Below the pieces are notes generated by a model that did not search any database, was not told where the DNA came from, and saw nothing but the letters and a program-made list of their open reading frames with translations. A DNA stretch of 64,000 nt, taken from NCBI RefSeq assembly GCF_000009985.1, contig NC_007626.1, positions 4,903,149 to 4,967,148 of the forward strand. The letters run 5' to 3'. The translations under genes and the position numbers were made by a program. Shown here piece after piece: positions 1 through 8,742 of the stretch. The DNA is from Paramagnetospirillum magneticum AMB-1 (GTDB taxonomy: Bacteria; Pseudomonadota; Alphaproteobacteria; Rhodospirillales; Magnetospirillaceae). Every line of letters starts with the position of its first letter. The first letter of the stretch is position 1.

Positions 1-828
1 ATCCGGGTCAACCCGGACGTGGATGCCGGCACCCACGCCAAGATCACCACCGGCAAGAAAGAGAACAAGTTCGGCATCGAATGGACCCGGGCGCGCGAGG
101 TCTATGCCCGCGCCAAGGCCCTGCCCGGTGTCGAGCCGGTGGCCATCGCCTGCCATATCGGCTCGCAGCTGACCGAGCTGACCCCGTTCCGCGAGGCGTT
201 CCTGCGGGTGCGCGATCTGGTGGCCATGCTGCGCGCCGACGGCATCGACATCCGCCGCCTGGACCTGGGCGGCGGCCTGGGCGTGCCCTATGACGACGAG
301 ACCCCGCCCGAGCCCGCCGCCTATGCCGAGGTGATCAAGGCCACCCTGGGCGACCTCGGCTGCCGCTTCGTGTTCGAGCCCGGCCGCCTGCTGGTGGGCA
401 ATGCCGGCATCCTGGTGTCGCGCATCATCCGGGTGAAGGAGGGCAGCACGCGCACCTTCCTGATCGTCGACGCCGCCATGAACGATCTGGCGCGGCCCTC
501 GCTCTATGACGCCTACCACTCCATCTTCCCGGTGGCCGAGCCCAAGGCGGGCGCCGCCCTGGCCGAGGTGGACGTGGTCGGCCCGGTCTGCGAGACCGGC
601 GACACCTTCGCCAAGCAGCGCCGCCTGCCGCCCATGCGGACCGACGACCTTCTGGCTTTCGGTACCGCCGGGGCCTATGGCGCCGCCATGTCGTCCACCT
701 ACAACACAAGGCCGTTGATTCCCGAGGTGCTGGTCAAGGGCGGTGATTACGCCGTGATCCGCGTCCGGCCCAGTTACGAGGATATGCGCTCGTTGGAGAG
801 TCTGCCCGGTTGGCTGAATGATGAGTGA
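1..828 (+). CDS. lysA: Diaminopimelate decarboxylase, 3' part (start lies before the window)
   Basis: PLP-dependent fold-type III enzyme that decarboxylates meso-diaminopimelate to lysine, the last step of the DAP pathway. The frame is open from base 1, so only about the last 275 residues are here. Visible family motifs are HIGSQ, the glycine loop GGGLGV that binds PLP phosphate, EPGR, the CETGD segment with the active-site cysteine, and GAYGAAMSSTYN near the C-terminus. The PLP lysine lies upstream of the window. A stacked-hairpin repeat follows the stop. Confidence 0.96.
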   Translation: MRVNPDVDAGTHAKITTGKKENKFGIEWTRAREVYARAKALPGVEPVAIACHIGSQLTELTPFREAFLRVRDLVAMLRADGIDIRRLDLGGGLGVPYDDETPPEPAAYAEVIKATLGDLGCRFVFEPGRLLVGNAGILVSRIIRVKEGSTRTFLIVDAAMNDLARPSLYDAYHSIFPVAEPKAGAALAEVDVVGPVCETGDTFAKQRRLPPMRTDDLLAFGTAGAYGAAMSSTYNTRPLIPEVLVKGGDYAVIRVRPSYEDMRSLESLPGWLNDE

Positions 829-830
829 TT

Positions 831-955
831 GGGCTGCCGCCCAAACCTGCCTGGAGGTGAACCTCCAGACCTCCCTTTCTTTTATCTTCAAAAAGGGAGA
901 GGGCTCGGGAGGCCCTGCCTCCCGATCGGGGTCCGGGGCGGAAGCCCCGCTGAGG
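831..955. repeat. Stacked-hairpin intergenic repeat, copy 1
   Basis: Run of short GC-rich stem-loops right after the lysA stop: TTGGGC/GCCCAA, TGGAGGT/ACCTCCA, a CCTCCC...GGGAG pairing across a T-rich/A-rich centre, CGGGAGGC/GCCTCCCG and CGGGGC/GCCCCG. The same modules recur in at least nine other places in the window, always at a gene 3' end. It probably acts as a terminator. The frame of the next gene is open through it, but I regard that as chance coding. Confidence 0.75.
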
Positions 956-963
956 GCCTGACC

Positions 964-3279
964 ATGCCCACCCTGTCCCGCAAGCTGCGTCTGGCTCGCC
1001 TCGCGCTGCTGTGGGAGAGGGCATGGCCGCCCCTGGCGGCGGCTTTGTCCCTGCTGGCCCTGTTCCTGGCGCTCGCCCTGTTCGACGTGGCGCCGCTATT
1101 GCCCTTCTGGCTGCATGCGGCCCTGACTCCCGCCTTTGCACTCGCCATCGCCGTCCTGGTGGGGAAGGCCTGCCGTACCGAGCCGCCCTCGGCGGATGAG
1201 GCCGCCCGGCGGCTGGAACGGGACTCGCACGTCGCCCACCGACCGCTGGCGGCTCTGGCCGACGATCTGGCCACCGGCGATCCGGTGCTGTGGCAGGCCC
1301 ATCGGGACCGCATGGCGCGGGACGCGCAACACCTGCGCCCCGGCTGGCCCGATCCGGTCTTGCCGGCCCGGGACCCCCTGGGCCTGCGCTTCGCCGCCCT
1401 GCTGCTGCTGATCCTGGCCATGGCCGGGGGGCGTTCCGACATGGGCGGCCGGCTGGCCCGCGCCGTCGATCCCTATTCCCTCCGCCCGGCCCTCGAATCC
1501 GACACATTGGAGGTGTGGATCGTGCCGCCCGCCTATACCGGCCTGGGCCAGACCCTGCTGAAGCCCGGCCAGGGGGCCGTCACCGTCCCGGCGGGAAGCA
1601 TGGCCCGCGCCGTCACCTCGTGGCGCGGCTGGAGCGGCTCCGCCCTCTCGGCCGGTGGCAGCGCGGCGGTGTTCGGCGAGAACGGCCGCGCCGAACTGGC
1701 CTTGACCGCGGGGCCCAGCCTGGATGTGCGCCTGGGCTTGCGGATGGCCGCCTCCTGGCCCATCACGCTTCGCGCCGACCAGCCGCCCTCCATCGCCGTC
1801 ACCCAGCCGCCCAAGGGGGACGAGCGCGGCCGCCTGACCCTGGAGATGGAAGCGGGCGACGATTACGGCCTGACCCGGGCCTGGGTCGAGGTCCGGCCCC
1901 TGGAGGAGGGAGCGGAACCGCTCCGCCTCGATCTCGTCCTGCCGGGCGAGCGGTTGCACCAGGCCCGGCTGATGCTGCGCGCCGATCTGGCCGATCATGA
2001 CTGGGCCGGAACAAAGGTGCGCCTGACACCCAAGGCGGAAGACGGCGCCGGCCAGAAGGGCGAGGCGCCGCCGGTGGAGATCGTCCTGCCTGAACGGATC
2101 TTCCGCAACCCCCTGGCCCGCGCCCTGGTGCAGTGGCGGCGGCAATTGAGCGACGCCCCCCGAATGGGACCGGAGATCGCCGAGGAACTGCGTCAGATCA
2201 TGGAGCAGCCCGAGGCCTTCGGTGGCGACGACCGGGTCTTCCTGGCCCTGTCGGTCAGCCGCCACATGCTGATGCGCCCCGAATTCGAGCGCGACCGCAT
2301 GCGCTCATTGCTGTGGTACGCCGCCACCCGGCTGGAAGATGGCGGACTGCCGGCGGCCGAGAAGAGCCTGGAGGACGCCCGCTCCAGCCTGGAACGCGCC
2401 CTGGCCGACAAGGCCGATGCCGCCGAGCTGTCCCGGCTGGTGGACCAGCTGGAAGCGGCGCTGGAGCAATGGATGGAGGCCCTGGCCGAGCTGGGCCTCG
2501 ATCAATCCCTGCCGCCCGAGGGCTCGGCTCCCGCCGCCGACCTGTCGGACATGCTCGACCAGTTGCGCGGCATGGCCGAGACCGGCGACCGCGAGGGCCT
2601 GCGCCGCCGCCTCGAGCAATTGTCGCGGCTGATGGCCGAAATGGGCACGCCCCAGAAGGGCCAGGGCGGCGATCCGGCCGCCGCCGAGGCCATGCGCCGC
2701 CTGCGCGAGCTGACCCAGCGCCAGCAGGACCTGCTGGACCGCAGTTTCCGCAAGGCGCCGCCCGAGGATCAGGTCGCCCCCGACGAGGACACCCCCAAGC
2801 CCCGGCGCAAGCCCTCGCCCCGCGAAGCCGCCGAGGCACGCAAGGAGGCGGCGGAGCAAAAGGCGCTACGCCAGGCCCTCGAACAGCTGGGCAAATCCAT
2901 GCCCCAGCCCCCGGATTCCCTTGCCGAGGCGGAACGATCCATGCGGGGTGCGGAATCCAGCCTGTCCGAAGGAGAGTGGGCCGAGGCCGCCGACCAGCAG
3001 TCCGAGGCGGTGAAGCGCTTGCAGGAGGGCGCCCGCCAGATGATCGAGCGCATGGAGGCCGCCCGGGGCAAGGGAGCCCCTGCCCTGCTGCCCCGCGACC
3101 CCTTCGGCCGCACGCTGAACGGCTCCACCTTCGCCGATGACGGCCGCACCAAGGTGCCGGGGCGATCCGACACCATGCGAGCGCGGGAAATCCTGCAGGA
3201 ATTGCGGCGACGCTCCGGCCAGCCGCACCGGCCGGAACCGGAGCGCGACTACCTCAAGCGTCTGCTGAAGCCGTTCTGA
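964..3279 (+). CDS. TIGR02302/DUF4175 family membrane protein
   Basis: Large alphaproteobacterial protein of unknown function, 771 aa from the ATG at 964. Two hydrophobic segments lie near residues 24-45 and 50-67 and a third near 144-155. A long periplasmic-looking middle follows, then a glutamine- and glutamate-rich C-terminal half (about 440-760) with strong coiled-coil character (LEQLSRLMAEM, ELTQRQQDLLDR, EAAEARKEAAEQKALRQALEQLG). The family often sits next to lysA in alphaproteobacteria, as here. The upstream open stretch 829-963 was rejected as start because it is the hairpin repeat. Role not known. Confidence 0.85.
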   Translation: MPTLSRKLRLARLALLWERAWPPLAAALSLLALFLALALFDVAPLLPFWLHAALTPAFALAIAVLVGKACRTEPPSADEAARRLERDSHVAHRPLAALADDLATGDPVLWQAHRDRMARDAQHLRPGWPDPVLPARDPLGLRFAALLLLILAMAGGRSDMGGRLARAVDPYSLRPALESDTLEVWIVPPAYTGLGQTLLKPGQGAVTVPAGSMARAVTSWRGWSGSALSAGGSAAVFGENGRAELALTAGPSLDVRLGLRMAASWPITLRADQPPSIAVTQPPKGDERGRLTLEMEAGDDYGLTRAWVEVRPLEEGAEPLRLDLVLPGERLHQARLMLRADLADHDWAGTKVRLTPKAEDGAGQKGEAPPVEIVLPERIFRNPLARALVQWRRQLSDAPRMGPEIAEELRQIMEQPEAFGGDDRVFLALSVSRHMLMRPEFERDRMRSLLWYAATRLEDGGLPAAEKSLEDARSSLERALADKADAAELSRLVDQLEAALEQWMEALAELGLDQSLPPEGSAPAADLSDMLDQLRGMAETGDREGLRRRLEQLSRLMAEMGTPQKGQGGDPAAAEAMRRLRELTQRQQDLLDRSFRKAPPEDQVAPDEDTPKPRRKPSPREAAEARKEAAEQKALRQALEQLGKSMPQPPDSLAEAERSMRGAESSLSEGEWAEAADQQSEAVKRLQEGARQMIERMEAARGKGAPALLPRDPFGRTLNGSTFADDGRTKVPGRSDTMRAREILQELRRRSGQPHRPEPERDYLKRLLKPF

Positions 3280-3295
3280 CCGGGGTGCCTGGCAG

Positions 3296-3605
3296 GCTGT
3301 GAAAAAGCTCCCCTTCGGGGGCTTTTGCCCCCGATCCCCCAACCGGGAAGCACGGCTTCCCGGACCCTTCAGCTTTTTATAAAAATAGGCTGGAGTTCTT
3401 CGCACTTAAGCTAAATCGGAAAGTCGAAGAACTCTTAAGCCCGAGCGGCGCTTGAGCCCTGAAAAAGCGGAGCTTTTTCGTACAGACCGAATCCTAGAGT
3501 GCTTCAGCTTAAAGCTGACGCACTCTAGAGGCTCGGAGGCTGTGCCTCCGAACGGGTTAGGGCGGGTGCCCTGCCGCGCAAGCGGGGTTTTTCCCCAGCC
3601 TGCAT
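3296..3605. repeat. Hairpin cluster between convergent genes (repeat region, copy 2)
   Basis: The 330-bp gap between two convergent genes holds no gene but at least six inverted repeats. They include AGCTCCCC/GGGGGCT, GGGAAGC/GCTTCCC, GAGTTCTTCG paired with CGAAGAACTC about 20 bases away, GAAAAAGC/GCTTTTTC, a 35-bp cruciform at 3494-3528, and CGGAGGC/GCCTCCG. The region probably terminates transcription from both sides. The GC-rich modules match the dispersed repeat family; the AT-richer cruciforms are of a different type. Confidence 0.7.
3494..3528. repeat. 35-bp near-perfect palindrome
   Basis: Outer arms CTAGAGTGC and GCACTCTAG (9 bp) enclose inner arms TCAGCTT and AAGCTGA (7 bp) around a single central A, with one unpaired base between arms on each side. 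The sequence is much more symmetrical than the GC-rich hairpins around it. It may be a small mobile palindromic unit or a protein-binding site. Confidence 0.7.
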
Positions 3606-3610
3606 GAACT

Positions 3611-4666
3611 CTATTTGGCTTCCGTGGGCTTGGCTTCCGCGGCGGGAGCAGCGGGCGCGGCCGGAACCGCAGGCGGCATATCCACGGCAGGGGCCGGAGC
3701 CGGGGCCGGAGTGGCGGGAACCGGGGCGGGAGCCGGCGACGGCGTGGCCGGAATCGGCGGCGGCACGGAGCCCGTCTTGGCGTCGCCGCTCTCGACGAAC
3801 ACCACCACCACCTCAACGGCGTTAGGATCGGGCCGCTCCAGCATGATCTTGAAGCTGGCCGTGCCCCGCGACGGCAATTCGCTCACCGGCGGCTGCGACA
3901 TCTTTTCCTGAACCGCCTGCTTGTTGCGGTCCATCAGCACCAGCTTCATGGTCGGAATCTGGCGGGTCCGATCGGTGATATTGGCGATGATGCCACGCAC
4001 CACCAGCACATCGGTGTCGTTATGGACGAAGCGTTCCGGCGTGCCGGCCTTGCGCAGTTCAAGCCCGGCACCCGGCTTTTCCCGCCGGAGACCGGCCTGG
4101 CCCAACAATTCCCCGGCCTCGGGGACGGCTTCGACCAGCTGATCCTGGAAATAATAGCCGGCACCACCCAGCCCGCCGAGAATCAGCAGGACCAGCAACG
4201 CCCACAGGGCGCCCGTCCCCTTCTTGCCTTCCTGGGCGGGGGTGGAGAACAGCTCGGGTACCGGCTGCGGTTCGTCGTCCAAAAGGTCGACCTCGCCGGG
4301 GCGCTCCATGCCCTCGTCGGGCGGCATGCGATTGGCGAAGGTGGGAACAGGCGGCGCATCGAGATCGAAATCGTCGTCGACCGACGGCGACGGCGACGGC
4401 CGGGCCGAGGGACGCGGCGCATCGAACACGGAATCGTCGCGGACCGGGTTGAACCCCGCCACCTTGCTGAAATCGGGCGCTTCCCGCTCCGGCGTGCTGA
4501 AGGACGGCCCGGCCAGGTCCAGGTCGGTGTCGTCGTCATCCAGCGACAGTGGCGTCTGAAACCACTTATGCGCGCATTTGGCGCATTTCAGCTTGCGCCC
4601 ATTGGTCCCGAGCGCACTGTCGGGAATGGAGAAGTTGGTTCCACAGGCGGGACAGGTGATCAGCAT
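3611..4666 (-). CDS. MJ0042-type zinc-ribbon protein with one membrane segment
   Basis: The N-terminus carries the MJ0042/zinc_ribbon_5 motif, CPAC at residues 5-8 and CAKC about 22 residues later, with FSIPDSAL and WFQTP typical of the family. A low-complexity acidic/proline linker follows, then one transmembrane helix (ALWALLVLLILGGLGGAGYYF), a DUF3426-like extracytoplasmic domain (LVVRGIIANITDRTRQIPTMKLVLMD) and a long Pro-Ala C-terminal tail. I chose ATG 4666 over the TTG nine bases upstream. Function is unknown; such proteins are common and usually single-gene in alphaproteobacteria. Confidence 0.85.
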   Translation of the reverse strand: MLITCPACGTNFSIPDSALGTNGRKLKCAKCAHKWFQTPLSLDDDDTDLDLAGPSFSTPEREAPDFSKVAGFNPVRDDSVFDAPRPSARPSPSPSVDDDFDLDAPPVPTFANRMPPDEGMERPGEVDLLDDEPQPVPELFSTPAQEGKKGTGALWALLVLLILGGLGGAGYYFQDQLVEAVPEAGELLGQAGLRREKPGAGLELRKAGTPERFVHNDTDVLVVRGIIANITDRTRQIPTMKLVLMDRNKQAVQEKMSQPPVSELPSRGTASFKIMLERPDPNAVEVVVVFVESGDAKTGSVPPPIPATPSPAPAPVPATPAPAPAPAVDMPPAVPAAPAAPAAEAKPTEAK

Positions 4667-4740
4667 GGTCTGCAAGCACCGGAAAAGATTTATTTCTTAT
4701 AGGCTGGAGCCGGGACCAACACAAGCGGCTACGTGAGTGG

Positions 4741-6837
4741 CTACAGGCGGATCAATCCCTCGGGATTACTAAGCAATCCGGCGAAGGTGGCGGCGTTGAC
4801 CGGGCGCGAGAACAGGAAGCCCTGCATGATCGGGCAGCCGCGCGCCGCCAGGAAGGCGGCCTGCTCGCGGGTTTCCACCCCCTCGGCGATCACGGAAAAG
4901 CCCAGATTGCCGGCCAGGGCGATGACCGAGGCGATGATGGCGCCGTCCTTGGCGTTGCCGGGCAGTTCGGTGACGAAGGCGCGGTCGATCTTCAAGGTGG
5001 AGACGGGGAACAGCTTGAGATAGGCCAGCGAGGAATACCCGGTGCCGAAATCGTCCAGCGACACCCGCACCCCCAGGGTGGTCAGCTGGCCGAGGATCTC
5101 GATGGCGCGGTCCACGTCGCTGGCCATCATGGTCTCGGTGATTTCCAGCTCCAGGACCGAGGGCGGCAGGCCGGAACCGGCAAGAGCCGCCTTGACCTTT
5201 TCCTTCAGCCGCCCGTCGTGGAACTGGGCGGGCGAGAGATTGACGCTGATGGACGGCAGGATCAGCCCCTGGGCCCGCCATTCCGCCACCTGGCGACAGG
5301 CCTCGACCAGCACCCAGTCGTCGATGGCACCGATCAGCCCGGCCCGCTCGGCCACCGGGATGAACAGGCCGGGAGAGACATCGGCCCGCACCGGATGACG
5401 CCAGCGGATCAGCGCCTCGGCGCCGATGATGGCACCCGACAGGGCGTCCACCTTGGGCTGGTAGACCAGACGGAACTGGTCCTCGCCCAAGGCCAGACGC
5501 AAATCATTTTCCAGGCTGACCCGCTCGGCCACCTGGCGGTCCATCTCGATATCGAAACAGCTATAGGGCAGGCCGCCGCGCTTGGCGTGATACATGGCGG
5601 CATCGGCCCGCGACAGCAGGCTTTCGGCGCCGTCGGCATCGTCGGGATAAAGGGCGATGCCGATACTGGTGCCGGCGAACAGCTGCAGGCCCTCCATGTC
5701 GAAGGGTTCGGCGAAGGCATAGAGCACCTTGTTGGCGCAGGCCTGGGCCGCCGTATGGTCACCGACGCTGGGCAACAGCATGACGAACTCGTCGCCGCCC
5801 AGCCGGCCGATGACGTCGCTGGCCCGCACGCAGGCCTTGAGGCGGCGCGCCACCTGCCGCAGCAATTCATCGCCCACCGCGTGGCCGTAGCTGTCGTTGA
5901 TATCCTTGAAGCGGTTGACGTCGAGGTAAAGCACCGCCAGGCGCTCGCCGGTCTGCTCGGCCCGTACGATGGCCTCGCCCAGGGCTTCCATCACCGTATG
6001 GCGGTTGGGCAGGCGGGTCAGGGCGTCGTGGCTGGCATGGAACCGGATGCGCTGTTCATCGCGCCGCTTGCGGGTGATGTCGCGCAACAGCAGCACGAAG
6101 CGCCCGTCCTCTCCCTTGGCGTCGGCGCCCTGGTCCACGGCGGTAAGCGCCAAGGCGGCGGGAAAGGGCTCCGATTCCTTGCGCCGCGTCCAGGTCTCGC
6201 CCGACCACTGGCCGGTATTGGCCGCCAGACGCCACATTTCCTCGATCTCGCGCAGGCCGATCATCTCGACCGCCAGCAGATCGCAGGTCTGCCCGACCAT
6301 CTCGGCCGCATTCCAGCCGGTCATGCGCTCGAAGGCGGCGTTGACCGCCAGGATGCGCCGCTCGCGGTCGGTGACCACAATGGCCTCGCCCACCGTCTCG
6401 AACACCGTGGCGGCCAGACGCAGCGATTCCTCGGCCTGTTTGCGCGCCGTGATGTTCTGGACCGTGCCCTCGTAGCAGACCAGACGGTCGCGTCCGTCAT
6501 AGACGGCCCGGGCATTTTCGGCGATCCAGATGATCTCGCCGCTGCGCGTCCGCACCCGTGCCTCGAAATTGCGCACCACGGAATCGCGGGCCAGGATTTC
6601 GCGGAACCGCTCGCGATCGGCGGGGTCGACATACAGCCCCCTGGCGATGTCGGTCAGCCCGGCGATCAGCTCGGCCGGGTCCTTATAGCCGTAAATCCGC
6701 GCCAGGGCCGGATTGGCGTCCAGATAGCGCCCATCGGGAGTGGTGCGGTAAATGCCCTCGACCGCGTTCTCGAACAGCGAACGATAGCCGCCGAGATCAT
6801 CGTCGTTGCGGGCAAGCACCAACACATCTCCACTCAT
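4741..6837 (-). CDS. PAS-PAS-GGDEF-EAL cyclic-di-GMP signalling protein
   Basis: 698 aa, no membrane segment. Two PAS domains (about 17-140 and 142-270) precede a GGDEF domain (about 275-430) and an EAL domain (about 440-690). The diguanylate cyclase signature is intact (RLGGDEF). The phosphodiesterase domain keeps AEALIRW, the ITETMM and DDFGTGYSSL metal-binding regions, KIDRAF and AEGVET. Both activities are therefore possible from sequence. The start is ATG 6837; no good ribosome site is visible. The frame stays open far upstream, but that part is antisense to dapB. It diverges from dapB across 162 bp. The signal sensed is unknown. Confidence 0.93.
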   Translation of the reverse strand: MSGDVLVLARNDDDLGGYRSLFENAVEGIYRTTPDGRYLDANPALARIYGYKDPAELIAGLTDIARGLYVDPADRERFREILARDSVVRNFEARVRTRSGEIIWIAENARAVYDGRDRLVCYEGTVQNITARKQAEESLRLAATVFETVGEAIVVTDRERRILAVNAAFERMTGWNAAEMVGQTCDLLAVEMIGLREIEEMWRLAANTGQWSGETWTRRKESEPFPAALALTAVDQGADAKGEDGRFVLLLRDITRKRRDEQRIRFHASHDALTRLPNRHTVMEALGEAIVRAEQTGERLAVLYLDVNRFKDINDSYGHAVGDELLRQVARRLKACVRASDVIGRLGGDEFVMLLPSVGDHTAAQACANKVLYAFAEPFDMEGLQLFAGTSIGIALYPDDADGAESLLSRADAAMYHAKRGGLPYSCFDIEMDRQVAERVSLENDLRLALGEDQFRLVYQPKVDALSGAIIGAEALIRWRHPVRADVSPGLFIPVAERAGLIGAIDDWVLVEACRQVAEWRAQGLILPSISVNLSPAQFHDGRLKEKVKAALAGSGLPPSVLELEITETMMASDVDRAIEILGQLTTLGVRVSLDDFGTGYSSLAYLKLFPVSTLKIDRAFVTELPGNAKDGAIIASVIALAGNLGFSVIAEGVETREQAAFLAARGCPIMQGFLFSRPVNAATFAGLLSNPEGLIRL

Positions 6838-6999
6838 GGCGTCGGAATCCAGATAGATCAATTCTAATTGGGACAGTGCCACTGACGGTTTATGCACTGC
6901 AACAGAATCCGGTAAGGACCCTACTTTTGTCTCTCGGCGCTGGATTTCCCGGCCATGGGACTTTAAGAAGATGGGTCGGCTTTTGAAAAGGATCGGGGC

Positions 7000-7797
7000 A
7001 TGAGGATCGGAATCGTCGGCTGCAATGGACGCATGGGCCGGATGCTGATGGAAGCGGTGCTGTCCGCCGAGGGTTGCACCCTGTCCGGCGGCACTGAACG
7101 GGCAGGAAGCGAGGTCATCGGCCTGGATCCCGGTACCCTTCTGGGCCGTCCGCCGGTGGGGGCGCTGGTCACCGCCGACGCACGCACCCTGTTCCAGGCC
7201 TCGGACGCCGTCATCGACTTCACCGCCCCGGCCGCCACCCTGGCCCATGCCGCTATCGCCGCCGAACTGGGCAAGGTGCTGGTGGTGGGCACCACCGGCC
7301 TGTCCAAGGACGACGAGGCCCGGCTGGCCGAAGCCGCCCGCTCCACCCCTGTGGTCTATGCCCCCAATTTCAGCGTCGGCGTCAATCTGCTGATGGCGCT
7401 GACCGAACGCGCCGCCGCCATCCTGGGCGATGATTACGATATCGAAATCGTCGAGATGCATCATCGCCACAAGGTGGACGCCCCCAGCGGCACGGCGCTG
7501 GGCCTGGGCCGTTCGGCCGCCCTGGGACGGCAGGTGGCCCTCGACAGCCGGTGGTGCAAGGCCCGCGACGGCCATACCGGCGCCCGGCCCAAGGGCGAGA
7601 TCGGCTTCGCCACCCTGCGCGGCGGCGACGTGGTGGGCGATCACACGGTGATGTTCGCCGCCGAGGGCGAGCGGGTGGAACTGACCCACAAGGCGTCGTC
7701 CCGTACCGTCTTCGCCAAGGGCGCCGTGCGCGCCGCCCGCTGGGCCACCGGCCAGAAGCCGGGGCTTTATTCCATGCGCGACGTCCTGGGGCTGTGA
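7000..7797 (+). CDS. dapB: 4-hydroxy-tetrahydrodipicolinate reductase
   Basis: NAD(P)H-dependent reductase of lysine/DAP biosynthesis. 265 aa, the usual length. The N-terminal Rossmann fold begins IGIVGCNGRMGRM. The catalytic and substrate-binding signature EMHHRHKVDAPSGTA is intact, with the catalytic His pair and the Lys. It lies in the same window as lysA of the same pathway, about 6 kb apart. A small membrane protein gene follows after 3 bp. Confidence 0.97.
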   Translation: MRIGIVGCNGRMGRMLMEAVLSAEGCTLSGGTERAGSEVIGLDPGTLLGRPPVGALVTADARTLFQASDAVIDFTAPAATLAHAAIAAELGKVLVVGTTGLSKDDEARLAEAARSTPVVYAPNFSVGVNLLMALTERAAAILGDDYDIEIVEMHHRHKVDAPSGTALGLGRSAALGRQVALDSRWCKARDGHTGARPKGEIGFATLRGGDVVGDHTVMFAAEGERVELTHKASSRTVFAKGAVRAARWATGQKPGLYSMRDVLGL

Positions 7798-7800
7798 CCG

Positions 7801-7965
7801 ATGAGCGATGAGCAAGCGCCAGCACCGCCCCCGACCGGCCGCCGCTACAAGGAATGGGAGCACTCTTACGCCGAGGAAGTGGCGTTTTCGCGCAAGATCT
7901 TCTTCGGCATGATGATCGCCCTGGCCATTCTGCTGGGGGCGCTGACCTACGGGGCGCTGAGGTAG
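7801..7965 (+). CDS. 54-aa single-pass membrane protein
   Basis: Small gene starting 3 bp after the dapB stop, so probably cotranscribed. The product has a proline-rich N-terminus (APAPPPTGRRYKEWE), a short amphipathic stretch and one C-terminal transmembrane helix (IFFGMMIALAILLGALTYGAL). I do not recognise a family. Tight coupling, compact coding and a hairpin repeat just after the stop support it as real. Confidence 0.6.
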   Translation: MSDEQAPAPPPTGRRYKEWEHSYAEEVAFSRKIFFGMMIALAILLGALTYGALR

Positions 7966-7985
7966 AATCTCGCCGGGGAGATCTA

Positions 7986-8102
7986 TTGGGCTATCGCCCA
8001 AACCCATCCGGGGCGGACCCCGGACCTCCTTTATTTTCATCAATAAAACAAAGGGAGGTCTGGAGGTTCACCTCCAACCAGGGTCCGGGGCGGGAGCCCC
8101 GC
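7986..8102. repeat. Stacked-hairpin intergenic repeat, copy 3
   Basis: This is the clearest copy. In order: TTGGGC-tatc-GCCCAA, CCGGGG-cgga-CCCCGG, a long arm pairing of the TTTATT-type stretch with AATAAA inside CCTCC/GGAGG, TGGAGGT-tc-ACCTCCA and CGGGGC-ggga-GCCCCG. It lies between convergent genes (the dapB unit and grpE) and probably terminates both. Confidence 0.8.
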
Positions 8103-8104
8103 AA

Positions 8105-8716
8105 TCAGACCTTGGTGTCGACGTTGTTGCCGCCGCTTTTGGGGCCGCCCTTGGCCACGCCCACCAAAGCGGGGCGCAGCAGGCGGTCGTGCAGGGTGTA
8201 GCCCGCCTGCATCACCAGCACCACGGTGCCTTCGATCTGGCTGGGGTCTTCCATCTCCATCATGGCCTGATGCAGGTTGGGATCGAAACGTTCGCCCTGG
8301 GCCGCCACCAGCTTGATGCCGTAGCGTTCGAAGGTGGCCAGCAATTCCCGCTCGGTCATCTCGACGCCGGTGGTGAGCGCGGTCAGGGATTCATTGCCTT
8401 CGCGCGCGCTGGCGGGCACCGAGTCCAGGGCGCGGCGCAGATTGTCGGCCACGCTCAGCACATCCTTGGCGATGTTGGAAATGGCGTACCTGCCCCGATC
8501 CTCGGCCTGCTGCTCCAGGCGGCGACGGGTGTTCTCGGTCTCGGCCTTGGCGTAGAGCACGTCGTTCTTGAGCTTGGCGATCTCGGCCTCCAGCTCCTTG
8601 ATGCGCTCGGAGTCCACGGCCGGCGGCGCGGCGGATTCGGCGGCCGGGCCCTGGTCGGCGCTCTGGTCGGCGCTTTCGGCGGCGGGCATCTGCTCGGCGG
8701 TCTGATCCTGGGTCAT
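8105..8716 (-). CDS. grpE: GrpE nucleotide-exchange factor
   Basis: Co-chaperone that releases ADP from DnaK. 203 aa from ATG 8716. An acidic/Ala-Gln N-terminal tail leads into the long dimerising helix (IKELEAEIAKLKNDVLYAKAETENTRRR) and the C-terminal beta domain with the conserved FDPNLHQAM and GTVVLVMQAGYTLHDRLLRPALV. It lies just downstream of hrcA (26 bp between them), the standard heat-shock arrangement in alphaproteobacteria. Confidence 0.97.
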   Translation of the reverse strand: MTQDQTAEQMPAAESADQSADQGPAAESAAPPAVDSERIKELEAEIAKLKNDVLYAKAETENTRRRLEQQAEDRGRYAISNIAKDVLSVADNLRRALDSVPASAREGNESLTALTTGVEMTERELLATFERYGIKLVAAQGERFDPNLHQAMMEMEDPSQIEGTVVLVMQAGYTLHDRLLRPALVGVAKGGPKSGGNNVDTKV

Positions 8717-8742
8717 GGCAAGGCTCTCTCGATGTCTTGGGG

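Noticed and set aside
5218..6867. Plus-strand 549-codon open frame
   Set aside because: Antisense shadow of the PAS-GGDEF-EAL gene, whose motifs are unambiguous.
6838..8043. N-terminal extension of the GGDEF-EAL gene
   Set aside because: The frame stays open but is antisense to dapB and has no domain; the first PAS begins soon after ATG 6837.
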